DNA of 64,000 nucleotides, from contig NZ_CABFWF030000008.1 in the NCBI RefSeq assembly GCF_902153245.2, positions 62,001 to 126,000 on the forward strand. Reading direction: 5' to 3'. Position 1 is the stretch's first letter. Each line of letters begins with the position of its first letter. Below are positions 44,394-54,433 of the stretch, in pieces. The notes under the pieces are model-generated. The model was not told the DNA's origin. It was given only the letters and a program-made list of their open reading frames with translations, and ran no database searches. This DNA is from Pseudorhizobium endolithicum. GTDB taxonomy: Bacteria > Pseudomonadota > Alphaproteobacteria > Rhizobiales > Rhizobiaceae. A program made the position numbers and the translations under genes.

Positions 44394-45743
44394 TCAGGCC
44401 TCCACAAGGTCCTTCATTGCCGCATGGAACCGTGCGGCAATCCTCTGGCGGTGACGGTGCCGTCCGCTCTCGACCAGCTTCGTGCCGTTCACCCACACGC
44501 AGTCGGGCCTGACACTTCCGGCAAAGATCCAGCCGTCGAGGACCTGATCGCGCTTGAGGTAGGGTGCAGCCGAGAGGTCCAGTGCCACAAAGTCGGCCGC
44601 AGCACCCTCCTTCAGGCCGCTCTCTCCGCCGAGTGCCCGGTTTCCGCCCTTCAGGGCGCCTTCGAACAGGGCGCGGCCGTTCGAGCCGCCAGGCCGTGCG
44701 ATCACGTTGCGGGCCCGAAGCCCCAGCCGCTGCGAATACTCCAATTGGCGGAGTTCGTCCCCGCAGTCTATGAGGACATTCGAATCGGAACCGATGCCGA
44801 AAGCTCCACCCGCCGCCAGGAACTCCGTGCCTGGAAAAATCCCGTCTCCGAGGTTTGCCTCCGTGATCGGGCAGAGACCCGCAACGGCTCCAGTCGTCGC
44901 CATTCTCCGCGTCTCTTCCGTTGTCATGTGCGTCGCGTGGATCAGGCACCAGCGCCTGCCGACGTCCGCGTTCGCGAGCAGCCATTCCACCGGCCGCAAG
45001 CCGGACCAGGCAATGCAGTCCTCGACCTCCCTTGTCTGCTCGGCCACATGGATATGCACCGGTCCCTCCTCCACCATCGGTACGACGGATGCCAATTCCT
45101 CCGGCGACACCGCCCGCAGGCTGTGGGGCGCGACACCGACGACGGCGCCGGGCAGGACTGCAACAGCCGCGCGCGATCCCTCCAGCACGCGGGCAAAGCT
45201 TTCCAGCGAGTTGATGAACCGCCGCTGGCCGTCGGCAGGTGCTGCACCGCCGAAACCGGAATGGGCATAGAAGACCGGCAGGAGCGTCAAGCCGATGCCC
45301 GTTTCGCCCGCTGCCGCCGCAATGCGCCCTGCCATCTCGGCGATGTTGGCATAAGGTCGTCCATCGCCGTCATGGTGCAGATAGTGGAACTCGCCGACGC
45401 GACCGAAGCCCGCCTCCAGCATTTCCACATAAAGCTGTGCCGCGACCGACTCCATCTGGTCCGGCGTCATCGAGAGGGCGAAGCGGTACATGAGTTCGCG
45501 CCAGCTCCAGAAATTGTCGGGGCCGGGACCTCGGATCTCCGCAAGACCCGCCATGGCGCGTTGAAATGCGTGGCTATGAAGGTTGGGCATGGCCGGCACC
45601 AGCACCGCATGGCGTTCGTCACCCGCCACGGGATCGACACCGACCTCGACGGACCGGATGCGCCCGCCCTCCAGCGTGACCCGCACATCTTGCGCCCATC
45701 CTTCCGGAAGCAGCGCGGCTGCGGCATGAACTCCATTCGTCAT
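44394..45743 (-). CDS. hutF: Formimidoylglutamate deiminase
   Basis: 449-residue amidohydrolase that turns N-formimidoyl-glutamate into N-formyl-glutamate and ammonia, the fourth step of the five-step histidine pathway. Metal ligands include NLHSHAF (His56, His58), HIHVAEQ and the Asp in [14 protein letters not shown] precedes the ATG of [11 protein letters not shown]. It is transcribed away from hutI; the 95-base gap holds a HutC-type palindrome. N-formylglutamate needs a deformylase (HutG), which is not in the window. Confidence 0.93.
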   Translation of the reverse strand: MTNGVHAAAALLPEGWAQDVRVTLEGGRIRSVEVGVDPVAGDERHAVLVPAMPNLHSHAFQRAMAGLAEIRGPGPDNFWSWRELMYRFALSMTPDQMESVAAQLYVEMLEAGFGRVGEFHYLHHDGDGRPYANIAEMAGRIAAAAGETGIGLTLLPVFYAHSGFGGAAPADGQRRFINSLESFARVLEGSRAAVAVLPGAVVGVAPHSLRAVSPEELASVVPMVEEGPVHIHVAEQTREVEDCIAWSGLRPVEWLLANADVGRRWCLIHATHMTTEETRRMATTGAVAGLCPITEANLGDGIFPGTEFLAAGGAFGIGSDSNVLIDCGDELRQLEYSQRLGLRARNVIARPGGSNGRALFEGALKGGNRALGGESGLKEGAAADFVALDLSAAPYLKRDQVLDGWIFAGSVRPDCVWVNGTKLVESGRHRHRQRIAARFHAAMKDLVEA

Positions 45744-45799
45744 CAGGGTCCTCCGTCCGGTTGACGGACCAAGGGTTTTCGTCTTGCCAGGTCCGCTTT

Positions 45800-45813
45800 T
45801 ATGTATATACATA
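45800..45813. promoter_or_regulatory. HutC-type operator between hutF and hutI
   Basis: A perfect 14-bp palindrome, TATGTATATACATA, containing the GTNTANAC core recognised by the HutC subfamily of GntR regulators. It lies in the 95-base divergent gap 26 bases before hutI. A hutC gene is at 53.5 kb, so repression of both hut directions by HutC (relieved by urocanate in known systems) is the natural reading. Confidence 0.65.
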
Positions 45814-45838
45814 TAGAGCAAGAAGGGAAGAGGATAGC

Positions 45839-47086
45839 ATGAGCCAGTTTTCCGTTTCCGGCATGGACCGAACCGCTTCCGGCCTCTGGCTGAACGCCCG
45901 CATCCTTGGTTTGTCGCCCGGGGGGCCTCCGATTGTCGAAGCCGGAGCCCTCGCGGTACAGGACGGCCGCATCGCCTACTGCGGGGCCGAAGCAGACGTG
46001 CCCCATTCCCTCAGGCAATCGCTGACCACGTTCGATTGCGGCCGGCGGTGGATCACCCCCGCACTGATCGACTGCCATACCCACCTCGTCTACGGCGGCA
46101 ACCGGGCGCGCGAATTCGAGAGGCGGCTTGCCGGCGCCACCGCCGAGGAGATTGCGCGGGCCGGCGGCGGCATCGTTTCCTCGGTCAAGACGACGAATGC
46201 GCTTTCCGTGGAAGACCTCGTCGCGCAGGCCCTGCCCCGCCTGGACACGCTGCTGGCCGAGGGCGTCTCCACGGTAGAGATCAAGTCCGGCTACGCGCTC
46301 AACATCGAGGGAGAGCTGAAGATGCTGCGGGCGGCTCGCCGGCTGGGCGAAATTCGTCCCGTGCGGATCGTCACCAGCTGGCTTGCTGCCCACGCCACAC
46401 CGCCGGAATACAGGGGTCGCAACGGCGACTACATTTCCGACGTCGTACTGCCGGGACTGGAGGCCGCGCATGCCGAGGGTCTTGTGGATGCGGTCGACGG
46501 ATTTTGCGAAGGGATCGCCTTCTCTCCGGCAGAGATGGTCCGCGTCTTCGAGAAGGCCGTGGACCTGGGCCTGCCGGTGAAGCTGCACGCGGAACAGCTG
46601 TCCGATCTCGGCGGCGCACGTCTGGCCGCGTCCTACGGCGCGCTTTCGGCGGATCATCTGGAATATCTGAATGCCGCCGATGCGAGGGCGATGGCGAAGG
46701 CCGGAACGGTGGCCGTGCTGCTGCCCGGCGCCTTCTATACTCTTCGCGAAAGGCAGGCGCCCCCCGTGAAGGCTCTGCGCGAGGCAGGCGCTCATATCGC
46801 GCTGGCAACCGACAGCAATCCCGGCACGTCGCCGCTGACCTCGCTCCTCCTGACGATGAACATGGCAGCGACACTTTTCGGGCTGACGGTCGACGAATGC
46901 CTTGCCGGGGTCACGCGCGAAGCGGCGCGAGCGCTCGGGCTCAGCGAAGAAACCGGCACGCTCGAAATCGGCAAATCGGCGGATTTCGCCATCTGGGACA
47001 TCGAGAGCCCGGCGGAACTCGTCTACCGAATCGGCTTCAACCCGCTCCACAAGCATGTCTTCAAGGGAAGAAGGGTTTCCGCATGA
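45839..47086 (+). CDS. hutI: Imidazolonepropionase
   Basis: 415-residue amidohydrolase that opens imidazolone-propionate to N-formimidoyl-glutamate, the third step of histidine use. The metal motif [10 protein letters not shown] holds His80 and His82, and [12 protein letters not shown] and TDSNPGTS are further family motifs. The start is the ATG of MSQFSVSG behind GAAGAGG; the frame is open upstream through the operator. Its stop overlaps the hutH start (ATGA). Confidence 0.95.
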   Translation: MSQFSVSGMDRTASGLWLNARILGLSPGGPPIVEAGALAVQDGRIAYCGAEADVPHSLRQSLTTFDCGRRWITPALIDCHTHLVYGGNRAREFERRLAGATAEEIARAGGGIVSSVKTTNALSVEDLVAQALPRLDTLLAEGVSTVEIKSGYALNIEGELKMLRAARRLGEIRPVRIVTSWLAAHATPPEYRGRNGDYISDVVLPGLEAAHAEGLVDAVDGFCEGIAFSPAEMVRVFEKAVDLGLPVKLHAEQLSDLGGARLAASYGALSADHLEYLNAADARAMAKAGTVAVLLPGAFYTLRERQAPPVKALREAGAHIALATDSNPGTSPLTSLLLTMNMAATLFGLTVDECLAGVTREAARALGLSEETGTLEIGKSADFAIWDIESPAELVYRIGFNPLHKHVFKGRRVSA

Positions 47087-48612
47087 GCATCGTCCTTACC
47101 CCCGGCGCGGTCGACCTCGCGGCGCTGCAGGAGATCTACTGGAACCGGAAAGCTGCGCGGCTCGACCCAAGCTTCGATGCCGCCATCGAGAAAGGTGCAG
47201 CCCGAATTGCCCAGATCGCGGCTGGAAACGAGCCGGTCTATGGCATCAATACCGGCTTCGGAAAGCTCGCCTCCATCAAGATCGACGCCCGCGACGTCGC
47301 GACCCTGCAGCGTAACCTCATCCTCTCGCACTGCTGCGGCGTCGGCAGCCCTCTGCCGGAGAGCGTCGTTCGGCTCATCATGGCGCTCAAGCTGGTCTCG
47401 CTCGGGCGCGGCGCTTCCGGTGTGCGGCTAGAGCTCGTAAGGCTCCTCGAAGGCATGCTTGCACGCGACGTGATCCCGGTCATCCCCGAAAAGGGATCGG
47501 TGGGAGCCTCCGGCGATCTCGCACCGCTGGCGCACATGGCCGCCGTGATGATGGGTGAAGGGGAAGCCTTCCTTGCCGGACGCCGGATGCCGGGCTTGGC
47601 CGCCCTGAAGCAGGCGGGACTCCAGCCCGTCGTGCTGGCAGCCAAGGAGGGACTGGCGCTCATCAACGGCACCCAGGCCTCCACTGCGCTGGCGCTGGCC
47701 GGCCTTTTCCGGGCCCACCGCGCTGCGCAATCCGCGCTGATCACCGGCGCCATGTCGACCGATGCCGCAATGGGCTCGTCGGCGCCCTTCCATCCGGACA
47801 TCCACTCGCTCCGCGGTCATCAGGGCCAGATCGACACTGCCGCGGCCCTGCGTGCGCTGCTTGCGGGCTCGGTCATCCGCGAAAGCCATCTGCAGGGCGA
47901 CGAGCGCGTGCAGGATCCCTACTGCATCCGCTGCCAGCCGCAGGTGGACGGGGCGTGCCTGGACCTGCTCCGCAGCGTCGGCCGCACGCTCGAGATCGAG
48001 GCGAATGCGGTAACGGACAACCCGCTGGTGCTCTCCGACGATTCCGTCGTGTCCGGCGGCAACTTCCACGCCGAACCGGTCGCCTTCGCCGCCGACCAGA
48101 TCGCGCTTGCGGTCTGCGAGATCGGCGCGATCGCCCAACGCCGGATCGCGTTGCTTGTGGATCCCGCCCTCTCCTATGGCCTGCCGCCGTTTCTGGCGAA
48201 GAATCCCGGCCTCAACTCCGGCCTGATGATCGCCGAAGTCACCTCTGCCGCGCTGATGAGCGAGAACAAGCAGATGTCGCATCCGGCATCCGTGGATTCG
48301 ACTCCCACGTCCGCCAATCAGGAGGACCATGTCTCCATGGCATGCCATGGCGCCCGGCGCCTTCTCCAGATGACCGACAACCTGTTCGGCATCATCGGCA
48401 TCGAGGCACTGACGGCGGCACAGGGGGTCGAACTGCGTGCGCCACTGGAGACGAGCCCCGAACTCGTCAGGGCCATCGCGACGGTTCGCTCCAAGGTTCC
48501 GGCATTGGAGGAGGATCGTTACATGGCCCCAGACCTCGAGGCTGCCGCCACCCTTGTTGCCGACGGCTCGCTGAACGCTTCTATTTCCAGCGACATTCTT
48601 CCCGCCCTCTGA
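47083..48612 (+). CDS. hutH: Histidine ammonia-lyase
   Basis: 509-residue lyase that converts histidine into urocanate and ammonia, the entry step. The self-formed MIO cofactor comes from Ala142-Ser143-Gly144 in [15 protein letters not shown]. Other sites are [16 protein letters not shown] MGSSAPFHP and [10 protein letters not shown]. Length equals characterised homologues. It overlaps hutI by 4 bases, and hutU follows after 15 bases. Confidence 0.96.
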   Translation: MSIVLTPGAVDLAALQEIYWNRKAARLDPSFDAAIEKGAARIAQIAAGNEPVYGINTGFGKLASIKIDARDVATLQRNLILSHCCGVGSPLPESVVRLIMALKLVSLGRGASGVRLELVRLLEGMLARDVIPVIPEKGSVGASGDLAPLAHMAAVMMGEGEAFLAGRRMPGLAALKQAGLQPVVLAAKEGLALINGTQASTALALAGLFRAHRAAQSALITGAMSTDAAMGSSAPFHPDIHSLRGHQGQIDTAAALRALLAGSVIRESHLQGDERVQDPYCIRCQPQVDGACLDLLRSVGRTLEIEANAVTDNPLVLSDDSVVSGGNFHAEPVAFAADQIALAVCEIGAIAQRRIALLVDPALSYGLPPFLAKNPGLNSGLMIAEVTSAALMSENKQMSHPASVDSTPTSANQEDHVSMACHGARRLLQMTDNLFGIIGIEALTAAQGVELRAPLETSPELVRAIATVRSKVPALEEDRYMAPDLEAAATLVADGSLNASISSDILPAL

Positions 48613-48627
48613 TCGAAAGGCGAACCG

Positions 48628-50301
48628 ATGACCAATCCACGTCACAACATCCGCGAAATCCGGGCACCGCGCGGGCCGGAGCTGAATGCCAGAAGCTGGC
48701 TCACCGAGGCTCCCCTGCGCATGCTGATGAATAACCTCGACCCGGACGTCGCCGAGAACCCGAACGAGCTCGTCGTCTATGGCGGCATCGGCCGGGCGGC
48801 GCGGACATGGGACGATTTCGATCGCATCGCGGCGACGCTGAAGACGCTGGACGAGGACGAGACGCTTCTGGTGCAGAGCGGCAAGCCGGTCGGCGTCTTC
48901 CGCACGCACAGGGACGCGCCGCGCGTGCTGATCGCCAACTCCAACCTCGTGCCGCACTGGGCGACATGGGACCACTTCAACGAACTGGATAAGCGGGGTC
49001 TGGCCATGTACGGCCAGATGACCGCCGGCTCATGGATCTATATCGGCACCCAGGGCATCGTGCAGGGAACCTATGAAACCTTCGTCGAGGCCGGCCGCCA
49101 ACACTATGACGGCAAGCTGAAGGGCAAGTGGATCCTCACCGGCGGCCTCGGCGGCATGGGCGGCGCCCAGCCGCTCGCCGCCGTCATGGCCGGCGCCTGC
49201 TGCCTTGCCGTCGAATGCGATGAGAGCCGCATCGATTTCCGGCTGCGCACGCGCTACGTCGATGCCAAGGCGCACACGCTCGACGAGGCCATGGAGATGA
49301 TCGGCCGCTGGACCGCGGCCGGCGAGGCAAAGTCCGTCGGTCTTCTCGGCAATGCCGCCGAAATCCTGCCGGAGATGGTCAGGCGCGGCATCCGCCCCGG
49401 CATGGTGACAGACCAGACGTCTGCTCACGATCCCATCAACGGCTACCTGCCCAGGGGGTGGACGATGGGGGAATGGAAGGCGAAGCGGGAAAGCGATCCG
49501 AAGGCGGTGGAGAAGGCCGCCCGCGCTTCCATGCGCGAGCATGTCGAAGCCATGCTCGCCTTCTGGAACATGGGCATCCCGACGCTGGACTACGGTAACA
49601 ACATCCGTCAGGTCGCCAAGGACGAAGGTCTCGAGAACGCTTTCGATTTTCCCGGTTTCGTGCCGGCCTATATCCGCCCGCTGTTCTGCCGCGGCATCGG
49701 GCCGTTCCGCTGGGCCGCGCTTTCCGGCGACCCGGAGGACATCTACAGAACCGACGCCAAGGTGAAGGAACTGCTGCCGGACAACGCGCATCTGCACAAC
49801 TGGCTGGACATGGCGAAGGAGCGCATCGCCTTCCAGGGCCTGCCGGCGCGGATCTGCTGGGTGGGCCTCGGCGACCGCCACCGGCTCGGCCTCGCCTTTA
49901 ACGAGATGGTACGCAAAGGCGAGCTGAAGGCTCCGATCGTCATCGGACGCGACCATCTCGACTCCGGCTCCGTCGCCTCTCCCAACCGCGAGACGGAAAC
50001 GATGAAGGACGGCTCGGACGCAGTGTCCGACTGGCCGCTTCTCAATGCGCTGCTCAATACCGCTTCCGGCGCCACCTGGGTGTCGCTGCACCATGGCGGT
50101 GGCGTCGGCATGGGCTTCTCGCAGCATTCCGGCATGGTCATCTGCTGCGACGGCACGGAGGACGCCGACCGCCGCATCGAGCGCGTGCTGTGGAACGACC
50201 CGGCCACCGGCGTCATGCGGCATGCGGATGCGGGCTACGACATCGCCCTCGACTGTGCAAAGGAGCAGGGCTTGCGCCTTCCCGGCATTCTGGGGAACTG
50301 A
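48628..50301 (+). CDS. hutU: Urocanate hydratase
   Basis: 557 residues. This NAD-dependent hydratase turns urocanate into imidazolone-propionate, the second step. Sequence marks include [15 protein letters not shown], the nucleotide region [15 protein letters not shown] (about residues 170-185), DQTSAHDP with the active cysteine region CRGIGPFRW. The C-terminal [13 protein letters not shown] is the family signature. AAGG precedes the ATG. Confidence 0.96.
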   Translation: MTNPRHNIREIRAPRGPELNARSWLTEAPLRMLMNNLDPDVAENPNELVVYGGIGRAARTWDDFDRIAATLKTLDEDETLLVQSGKPVGVFRTHRDAPRVLIANSNLVPHWATWDHFNELDKRGLAMYGQMTAGSWIYIGTQGIVQGTYETFVEAGRQHYDGKLKGKWILTGGLGGMGGAQPLAAVMAGACCLAVECDESRIDFRLRTRYVDAKAHTLDEAMEMIGRWTAAGEAKSVGLLGNAAEILPEMVRRGIRPGMVTDQTSAHDPINGYLPRGWTMGEWKAKRESDPKAVEKAARASMREHVEAMLAFWNMGIPTLDYGNNIRQVAKDEGLENAFDFPGFVPAYIRPLFCRGIGPFRWAALSGDPEDIYRTDAKVKELLPDNAHLHNWLDMAKERIAFQGLPARICWVGLGDRHRLGLAFNEMVRKGELKAPIVIGRDHLDSGSVASPNRETETMKDGSDAVSDWPLLNALLNTASGATWVSLHHGGGVGMGFSQHSGMVICCDGTEDADRRIERVLWNDPATGVMRHADAGYDIALDCAKEQGLRLPGILGN

Positions 50302-50306
50302 AACCC

Positions 50307-50885
50307 GTGCAGGTTCTCAGGGCAGCCGATTACCGTCGCATGCCGTGGAAGAACGGGGGCGGCGAAACCGCGGAGATCGCCGTCCATCCGCCGGCTGCCG
50401 GACTGGACGGCTTCGGCTGGCGGGTCAGCATGGCCACGGTCGCATCCGGCGGGCCGTTTTCCAGCTTTCCCGGCATCGACCGAACGCTGTGCGTGCTGAC
50501 AGGAGCGGGGCTCCGTCTGGACATCGAGGGCTCGGCGCCCATCCTGCTCGACGCGCAGTCGAACCCGTGCTCCTTCCCCGCCGACGTGGCGACTTCCGCC
50601 AGCCTGATCGAAGGAATGATCACCGACCTCAATGTGATGACCCGGCGCGGCATCTTCACTCATTCGGTGGAGCGGCTTGTCGGGCCATGCTCCGTGCCGC
50701 CGAAGGAGGACGTTCGCATGCTCCTGTGCCGCACGGGCAGGCTGAAGGTCAGTACGGGCGGCGATATCCTCGTGCTCCATCCTCTCGACGCGCTTCTCGC
50801 GGAGGCGCGCGACGTCCTCGATACGGCCGAGGGCGCCGATTTCTTTCTCATCAGGATCCGGAAGGTCGCACCCCATTTTGTCTAG
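50307..50885 (+). CDS. hutD: HutD/Ves family protein
   Basis: 192 residues from a GTG start 5 bases after hutU. It is a cupin-like HutD protein: MPWKNGGGETAEI at about 14-26, WRVSMATVASGGPFSSFPGIDRTL, and a second cupin half. HutD may limit pathway flux by binding formimidoyl-glutamate or urocanate, based on Pseudomonas work; the mechanism is unproved. Its stop codon lies inside an 18-bp palindrome. Confidence 0.87.
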   Translation: MQVLRAADYRRMPWKNGGGETAEIAVHPPAAGLDGFGWRVSMATVASGGPFSSFPGIDRTLCVLTGAGLRLDIEGSAPILLDAQSNPCSFPADVATSASLIEGMITDLNVMTRRGIFTHSVERLVGPCSVPPKEDVRMLLCRTGRLKVSTGGDILVLHPLDALLAEARDVLDTAEGADFFLIRIRKVAPHFV

Positions 50886-50892
50886 ACAAAAT
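50875..50892. promoter_or_regulatory. HutC-type operator at the hutD 3' end
   Basis: A perfect 18-bp palindrome, ATTTTGTCTAGACAAAAT, with the GTNTANAC core of HutC-subfamily operators. It covers the hutD stop codon and lies 79 bases before the ABC transporter genes, which it probably controls. Confidence 0.65.
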
Positions 50893-50970
50893 ATCGGCCG
50901 CATGCCTACTATGCCCTCCAGGAGGCAGATCGCCTACCTGCATCATAATAAATCAACAGGGGTCCGGATC

Positions 50971-51912
50971 ATGAAAAGCAACTGGGTAATGGCGGCCTTT
51001 GCCGCTGCGTTGATGTCTTCCGCCGCTCACGCAGAAACCGCAGTCTCGATCGGCATGTCCGGCTGGACGGGATTTGCGCCTCTGACGCTCGCCAAGGAAG
51101 CCGGCATCTTCGAGAAGAACGGTCTCGACGTGGAGATCAAGAAAATTCCGCAGGCCAGCCGCCATCTCGCACTTGCTTCCGGCGACATCCAGTGCGCGGC
51201 CACGACCGTTGAAACCTGGATCGTCTGGAATGCCAACGGCGTTGCCTCGAAACAGATCTTCCAGTTGGACAAGTCGCATGGCGCGGACGGTATCGCTGTT
51301 CGCAACGACGTCTCCAGCGTCGCGGACCTGAAGGGCAAGACGATCGCGGCTTCGGCGCCCGGCACCTCCCCCTACTTCTTCCTTGCCTGGATCCTCAAGG
51401 AGAACGGCATGGCGATGACGGACGTCAACGTCGTCAACCTGGAACCCGGCCCGGCGGCGCAGGCCTTCGTTGCCGGCCAGAACGACGCCGCCATGACCTA
51501 CGAACCTTATCTTTCGACCGTCCGCGCGGCACCCGACCAGGGCAAGATCCTTGCAACGACGCTTAACTACCCGGCGGTCATGGACACCTTCGGCTGCACC
51601 CCGCAATTCCTGTCGGAAAACCCCGATGCCGCGAAGGCTCTGGCAAAGAGCTATTTCGAGGCGCTGGACATGATCAAGGCGGAACCTGAGAAGGCCTACG
51701 GCATCATGGGGGCCGATGTGAAGCAGTCGGCGGAAGCCTTCGGCGGTTCAGCCAAGTTCCTGGAATGGCAGGACAAGGCCGCCAACAAGACCTTCTTCGA
51801 GGGCGAGTTCAAGACCTTCTCGGAGAAGTCGGCGGACCTTCTGATGGAAATCGGCATCATCAAGTCGAAACCTGACCTCGCCACGATCGTCGATACGTCC
51901 TTCATCGAATAG
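50971..51912 (+). CDS. ABC transporter substrate-binding protein, NitT/TauT (NMT1-like) family, hut-linked
   Basis: 313 residues with a signal peptide (cleavage after AHA, about residue 23). The mature fold is the NMT1/THI5-like type: VSIGMSGWTGFAPLTLAKEAGIFEKNGLDVEIKK at the N-terminus, and GTSPYFFLAWILKENG and DAAMTYEPYL later. This family binds small aromatic or sulfonate solutes. Its place between hutD and hutC suggests histidine, urocanate or another imidazole as ligand; that is inference. Confidence 0.9.
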   Translation: MKSNWVMAAFAAALMSSAAHAETAVSIGMSGWTGFAPLTLAKEAGIFEKNGLDVEIKKIPQASRHLALASGDIQCAATTVETWIVWNANGVASKQIFQLDKSHGADGIAVRNDVSSVADLKGKTIAASAPGTSPYFFLAWILKENGMAMTDVNVVNLEPGPAAQAFVAGQNDAAMTYEPYLSTVRAAPDQGKILATTLNYPAVMDTFGCTPQFLSENPDAAKALAKSYFEALDMIKAEPEKAYGIMGADVKQSAEAFGGSAKFLEWQDKAANKTFFEGEFKTFSEKSADLLMEIGIIKSKPDLATIVDTSFIE

Positions 51913-51965
51913 CATCCACCAGCACCGGCGGAGCCTGCTCCGCCGGATCAACATTCCGGGGCAGA

Positions 51966-52739
51966 ATGCGTCCTCTCGAACCGATCGGCCCGCAGGCTCG
52001 CATCCTGCTCGGCATTCTTTTCTTTATCCTGTTTTTCACCGGCTGGGGCATCGCCACGCTCGGCGGCTTCGTCTCACCCACCTTCCTTGCCGACCCGGTC
52101 ACCATGCTGCAGGATGGAATCTACCTGCTGACTGAGCAGGGCTTCCTGGAAGACATCGGCATGACCGTATGGCGCGTGGTCGGCGGCTTCGTGCTGGCCG
52201 CCGCGGTTGCCGTGCCGCTCGGGATCGCAATGGGGGCCTACAAGCCGGTCGAGGCGCTGCTCGAGCCCTTCGTGTCGTTCGCCCGATACCTTCCGGCATC
52301 AGCCTTCGTACCGCTCCTGATCCTGTGGGCGGGCATCGGCGAAATGCAGAAACTGCTCGTCATCTTCATCGGCGCCGTCTTCCAGATCATTCTCATGGTG
52401 GCCGTCTCCGTCTCCAGCACCCGGCGTGACCTCGTCGGGGCCGCGTATACGCTCGGCGCCACCGATCGCGGCGTCGTAAGGCGCGTGCTCATCCCTGCCA
52501 ACGCGCCGGACATAGCCGAAATCCTGCGCCTGGTGCTCGGATGGGCCTGGACCTATGTCATCGTCGCCGAACTGATCGGCGCCTCCTCCGGCATCGGCTA
52601 CATGATCATCAACAGCCAGGCGCTGATGGCGACCGGACAGATCATCTTCGGCATCATCGTCATCGGTCTTATCGGCCTCGTATCCGATTTTGCGTTCAAG
52701 AGCCTGAACAGGAAGCTCTTCGCCTGGAGGCTCGCATGA
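51966..52739 (+). CDS. ABC transporter permease, NitT/TauT family
   Basis: 257 residues with about six membrane helices. Family features are WRVVGGFVLAAAVAVPLGIAMG early, and the coupling-helix region AAYTLGATDRGVVRRVLIPANAPDI (EAA-like loop, about 160-185). It pairs with the binding protein upstream and the ATPase downstream, whose start overlaps its stop by 4 bases. Confidence 0.92.
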   Translation: MRPLEPIGPQARILLGILFFILFFTGWGIATLGGFVSPTFLADPVTMLQDGIYLLTEQGFLEDIGMTVWRVVGGFVLAAAVAVPLGIAMGAYKPVEALLEPFVSFARYLPASAFVPLLILWAGIGEMQKLLVIFIGAVFQIILMVAVSVSSTRRDLVGAAYTLGATDRGVVRRVLIPANAPDIAEILRLVLGWAWTYVIVAELIGASSGIGYMIINSQALMATGQIIFGIIVIGLIGLVSDFAFKSLNRKLFAWRLA

Positions 52740-53521
52740 GTGAACTCATCATCCAGGGTGTCAGCCGGGTCTTTCCCGGCGTCCGAGGCGGACAGCCCGT
52801 GCAGGCGCTGCAGCCGACGGACCTTGAGATCCCGAAAAACGACTTCGTCACCATTCTGGGGCCCTCCGGCTGCGGCAAGTCCACGCTTCTGCGCATCATC
52901 GCGGGGCTCGACCGGCCCACGACAGGAACCGTAACTCTCGACGGCAAGGAGATAAAAGGCCCGGGCGCCGATCGCGGCATGGTGTTCCAGTCCTATACCC
53001 TTTTCCCATGGCTCACGATCCGCGAGAATGTCGCCTTCGGCCTTCGCGAACGCGGCGTTCCCGAAAGGGAAAAGTGGGAGATCGTCGACAGCTACCTCGA
53101 CAAGGTCGGCCTGCACGGCTTCCAGAACCACTGGCCTAAGCAACTCTCCGGCGGGATGCAGCAGCGAACGGCGATCGCCCGCGCGCTGGCCAACGATCCG
53201 AAGATCCTGCTGCTGGACGAACCATTCGGCGCTCTCGACAACCAGACCCGCGGCCTGATGCAGGAACTCCTGCTCGGCATCTGGGAGCGGGAGCAGAAGA
53301 CGGTCGTCTTCGTGACCCACGACATCGAGGAAGCGGTCTTCATGGCGTCGCGCGTCGTGACGATGACGGCGCGTCCCGGCCGCATCAAGTCGATCACGCC
53401 GGTCGGCCTTCCGCATCCCCGCCACTACACGATCAAGGCGAGCCCGGAGTTTTCGGCGCTCAGGCTGAAGCTGACGGAAGAAATCCGCAGCGAGGCGATC
53501 GTCGCAGCGGAGTATGGCTGA
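52736..53521 (+). CDS. ABC transporter ATP-binding protein, NitT/TauT family
   Basis: 261 residues. Walker A GPSGCGKST (about 42-50), Q-loop QSYTLFPW, signature LSGGMQQR, Walker B ILLLDEPFGALD and switch THDIEEA are all complete. It energises the hut-linked importer. It overlaps the permease by 4 bases and nearly abuts hutC, so the transporter and the regulator probably share a transcript. Confidence 0.94.
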   Translation: MSELIIQGVSRVFPGVRGGQPVQALQPTDLEIPKNDFVTILGPSGCGKSTLLRIIAGLDRPTTGTVTLDGKEIKGPGADRGMVFQSYTLFPWLTIRENVAFGLRERGVPEREKWEIVDSYLDKVGLHGFQNHWPKQLSGGMQQRTAIARALANDPKILLLDEPFGALDNQTRGLMQELLLGIWEREQKTVVFVTHDIEEAVFMASRVVTMTARPGRIKSITPVGLPHPRHYTIKASPEFSALRLKLTEEIRSEAIVAAEYG

Positions 53522-53528
53522 GGCTGGC

Positions 53529-54254
53529 ATGACGGAAGACGTCAAGGCGAAGTCCCTGCATGAACGAATCCTTGGCGAGGTGGAGGGGCGCATCCTTTCG
53601 GGCGAGTGGCCGCCGGGGCACCGGATTCCCTTCGAGCACGAGCTGACCGAGCACTACGCCTGCTCCCGCATGACGGTGAACAAGGCGTTGAGCGAGCTGG
53701 TGAAGAAGGGCCTCATCGAGCGCCGGCGGCGATCTGGCAGCTTCGTCACCCGCCCGCAGGTGCAATCGCTGGTCATGGAAATCCATGATATCCCCCGAGA
53801 AGTGCAGGCACTCGGACTGGACTACGAATATCGCCTTATCTCCTCCGAAGAACGGCCGTGCCGGAAAAATGATCGGCAGCGGCTCGATCTGCCGGAAGGA
53901 GCTCCCGTTCTGGAGATCACCGCCTCGCACCTGGCGGGAGGACTGCCCTTCTGCCTGGAGGAACGGCTCATCAATCTCGACGCGGTGCCCGACGCCGCGT
54001 CGGCGGACTTTTCCATCCAGCCTCCGGGAAGCTGGCTGCTCGGCCAGGTTCCATGGAGCGCTGCGGAGCACCGTATTCGCGCCATTCCCGCCGACAAGCG
54101 TACCGCGGACGCACTCGACCTCGCGCCGGGAACGGCGTGCCTCGTGATAGAACGGCGCACCTGGAGCACCGAAGCGCACATCACGCAGGTACGGCTGACC
54201 TATCCGGGCGAGCGCCACGAACTTGTCGCGCAATTCTCGCCTTCACAGGCTTGA
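53529..54254 (+). CDS. hutC: Histidine utilisation repressor HutC (GntR family)
   Basis: About 241 residues. The N-terminal GntR winged helix (about 5-75) reads HERILGEVEGRILSGEWPPGHRIP, then SRMTVNKALSELVKKGLIERRRRSGSFV. The C-terminal UTRA ligand-binding domain follows from about 95 to 235. In other bacteria HutC binds urocanate and releases hut promoters. The ATG at 53529 has GAGG 5 bases ahead; the ATG at 53514 overlaps the ATPase gene and is less well placed. Candidate operators are at 45800 and 50875. Confidence 0.92.
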   Translation: MTEDVKAKSLHERILGEVEGRILSGEWPPGHRIPFEHELTEHYACSRMTVNKALSELVKKGLIERRRRSGSFVTRPQVQSLVMEIHDIPREVQALGLDYEYRLISSEERPCRKNDRQRLDLPEGAPVLEITASHLAGGLPFCLEERLINLDAVPDAASADFSIQPPGSWLLGQVPWSAAEHRIRAIPADKRTADALDLAPGTACLVIERRTWSTEAHITQVRLTYPGERHELVAQFSPSQA

Positions 54255-54433
54255 GCCGGAGCTTTCCCGGAAAAAGCCAATCCGAACGCCGGGGTTCAAG
54301 ATTTAATTGTTGCCAACCAAAGTCATGTTTATTATCGAAAGGCCGTGAACAAGGCCGGGACAAAGCCGGCCTTCAATTCCGGAGCCCGGGTCGTCCTCCC
54401 ACGATCAGGCTCGCAGTCCGGAGAGCCTCTGCC

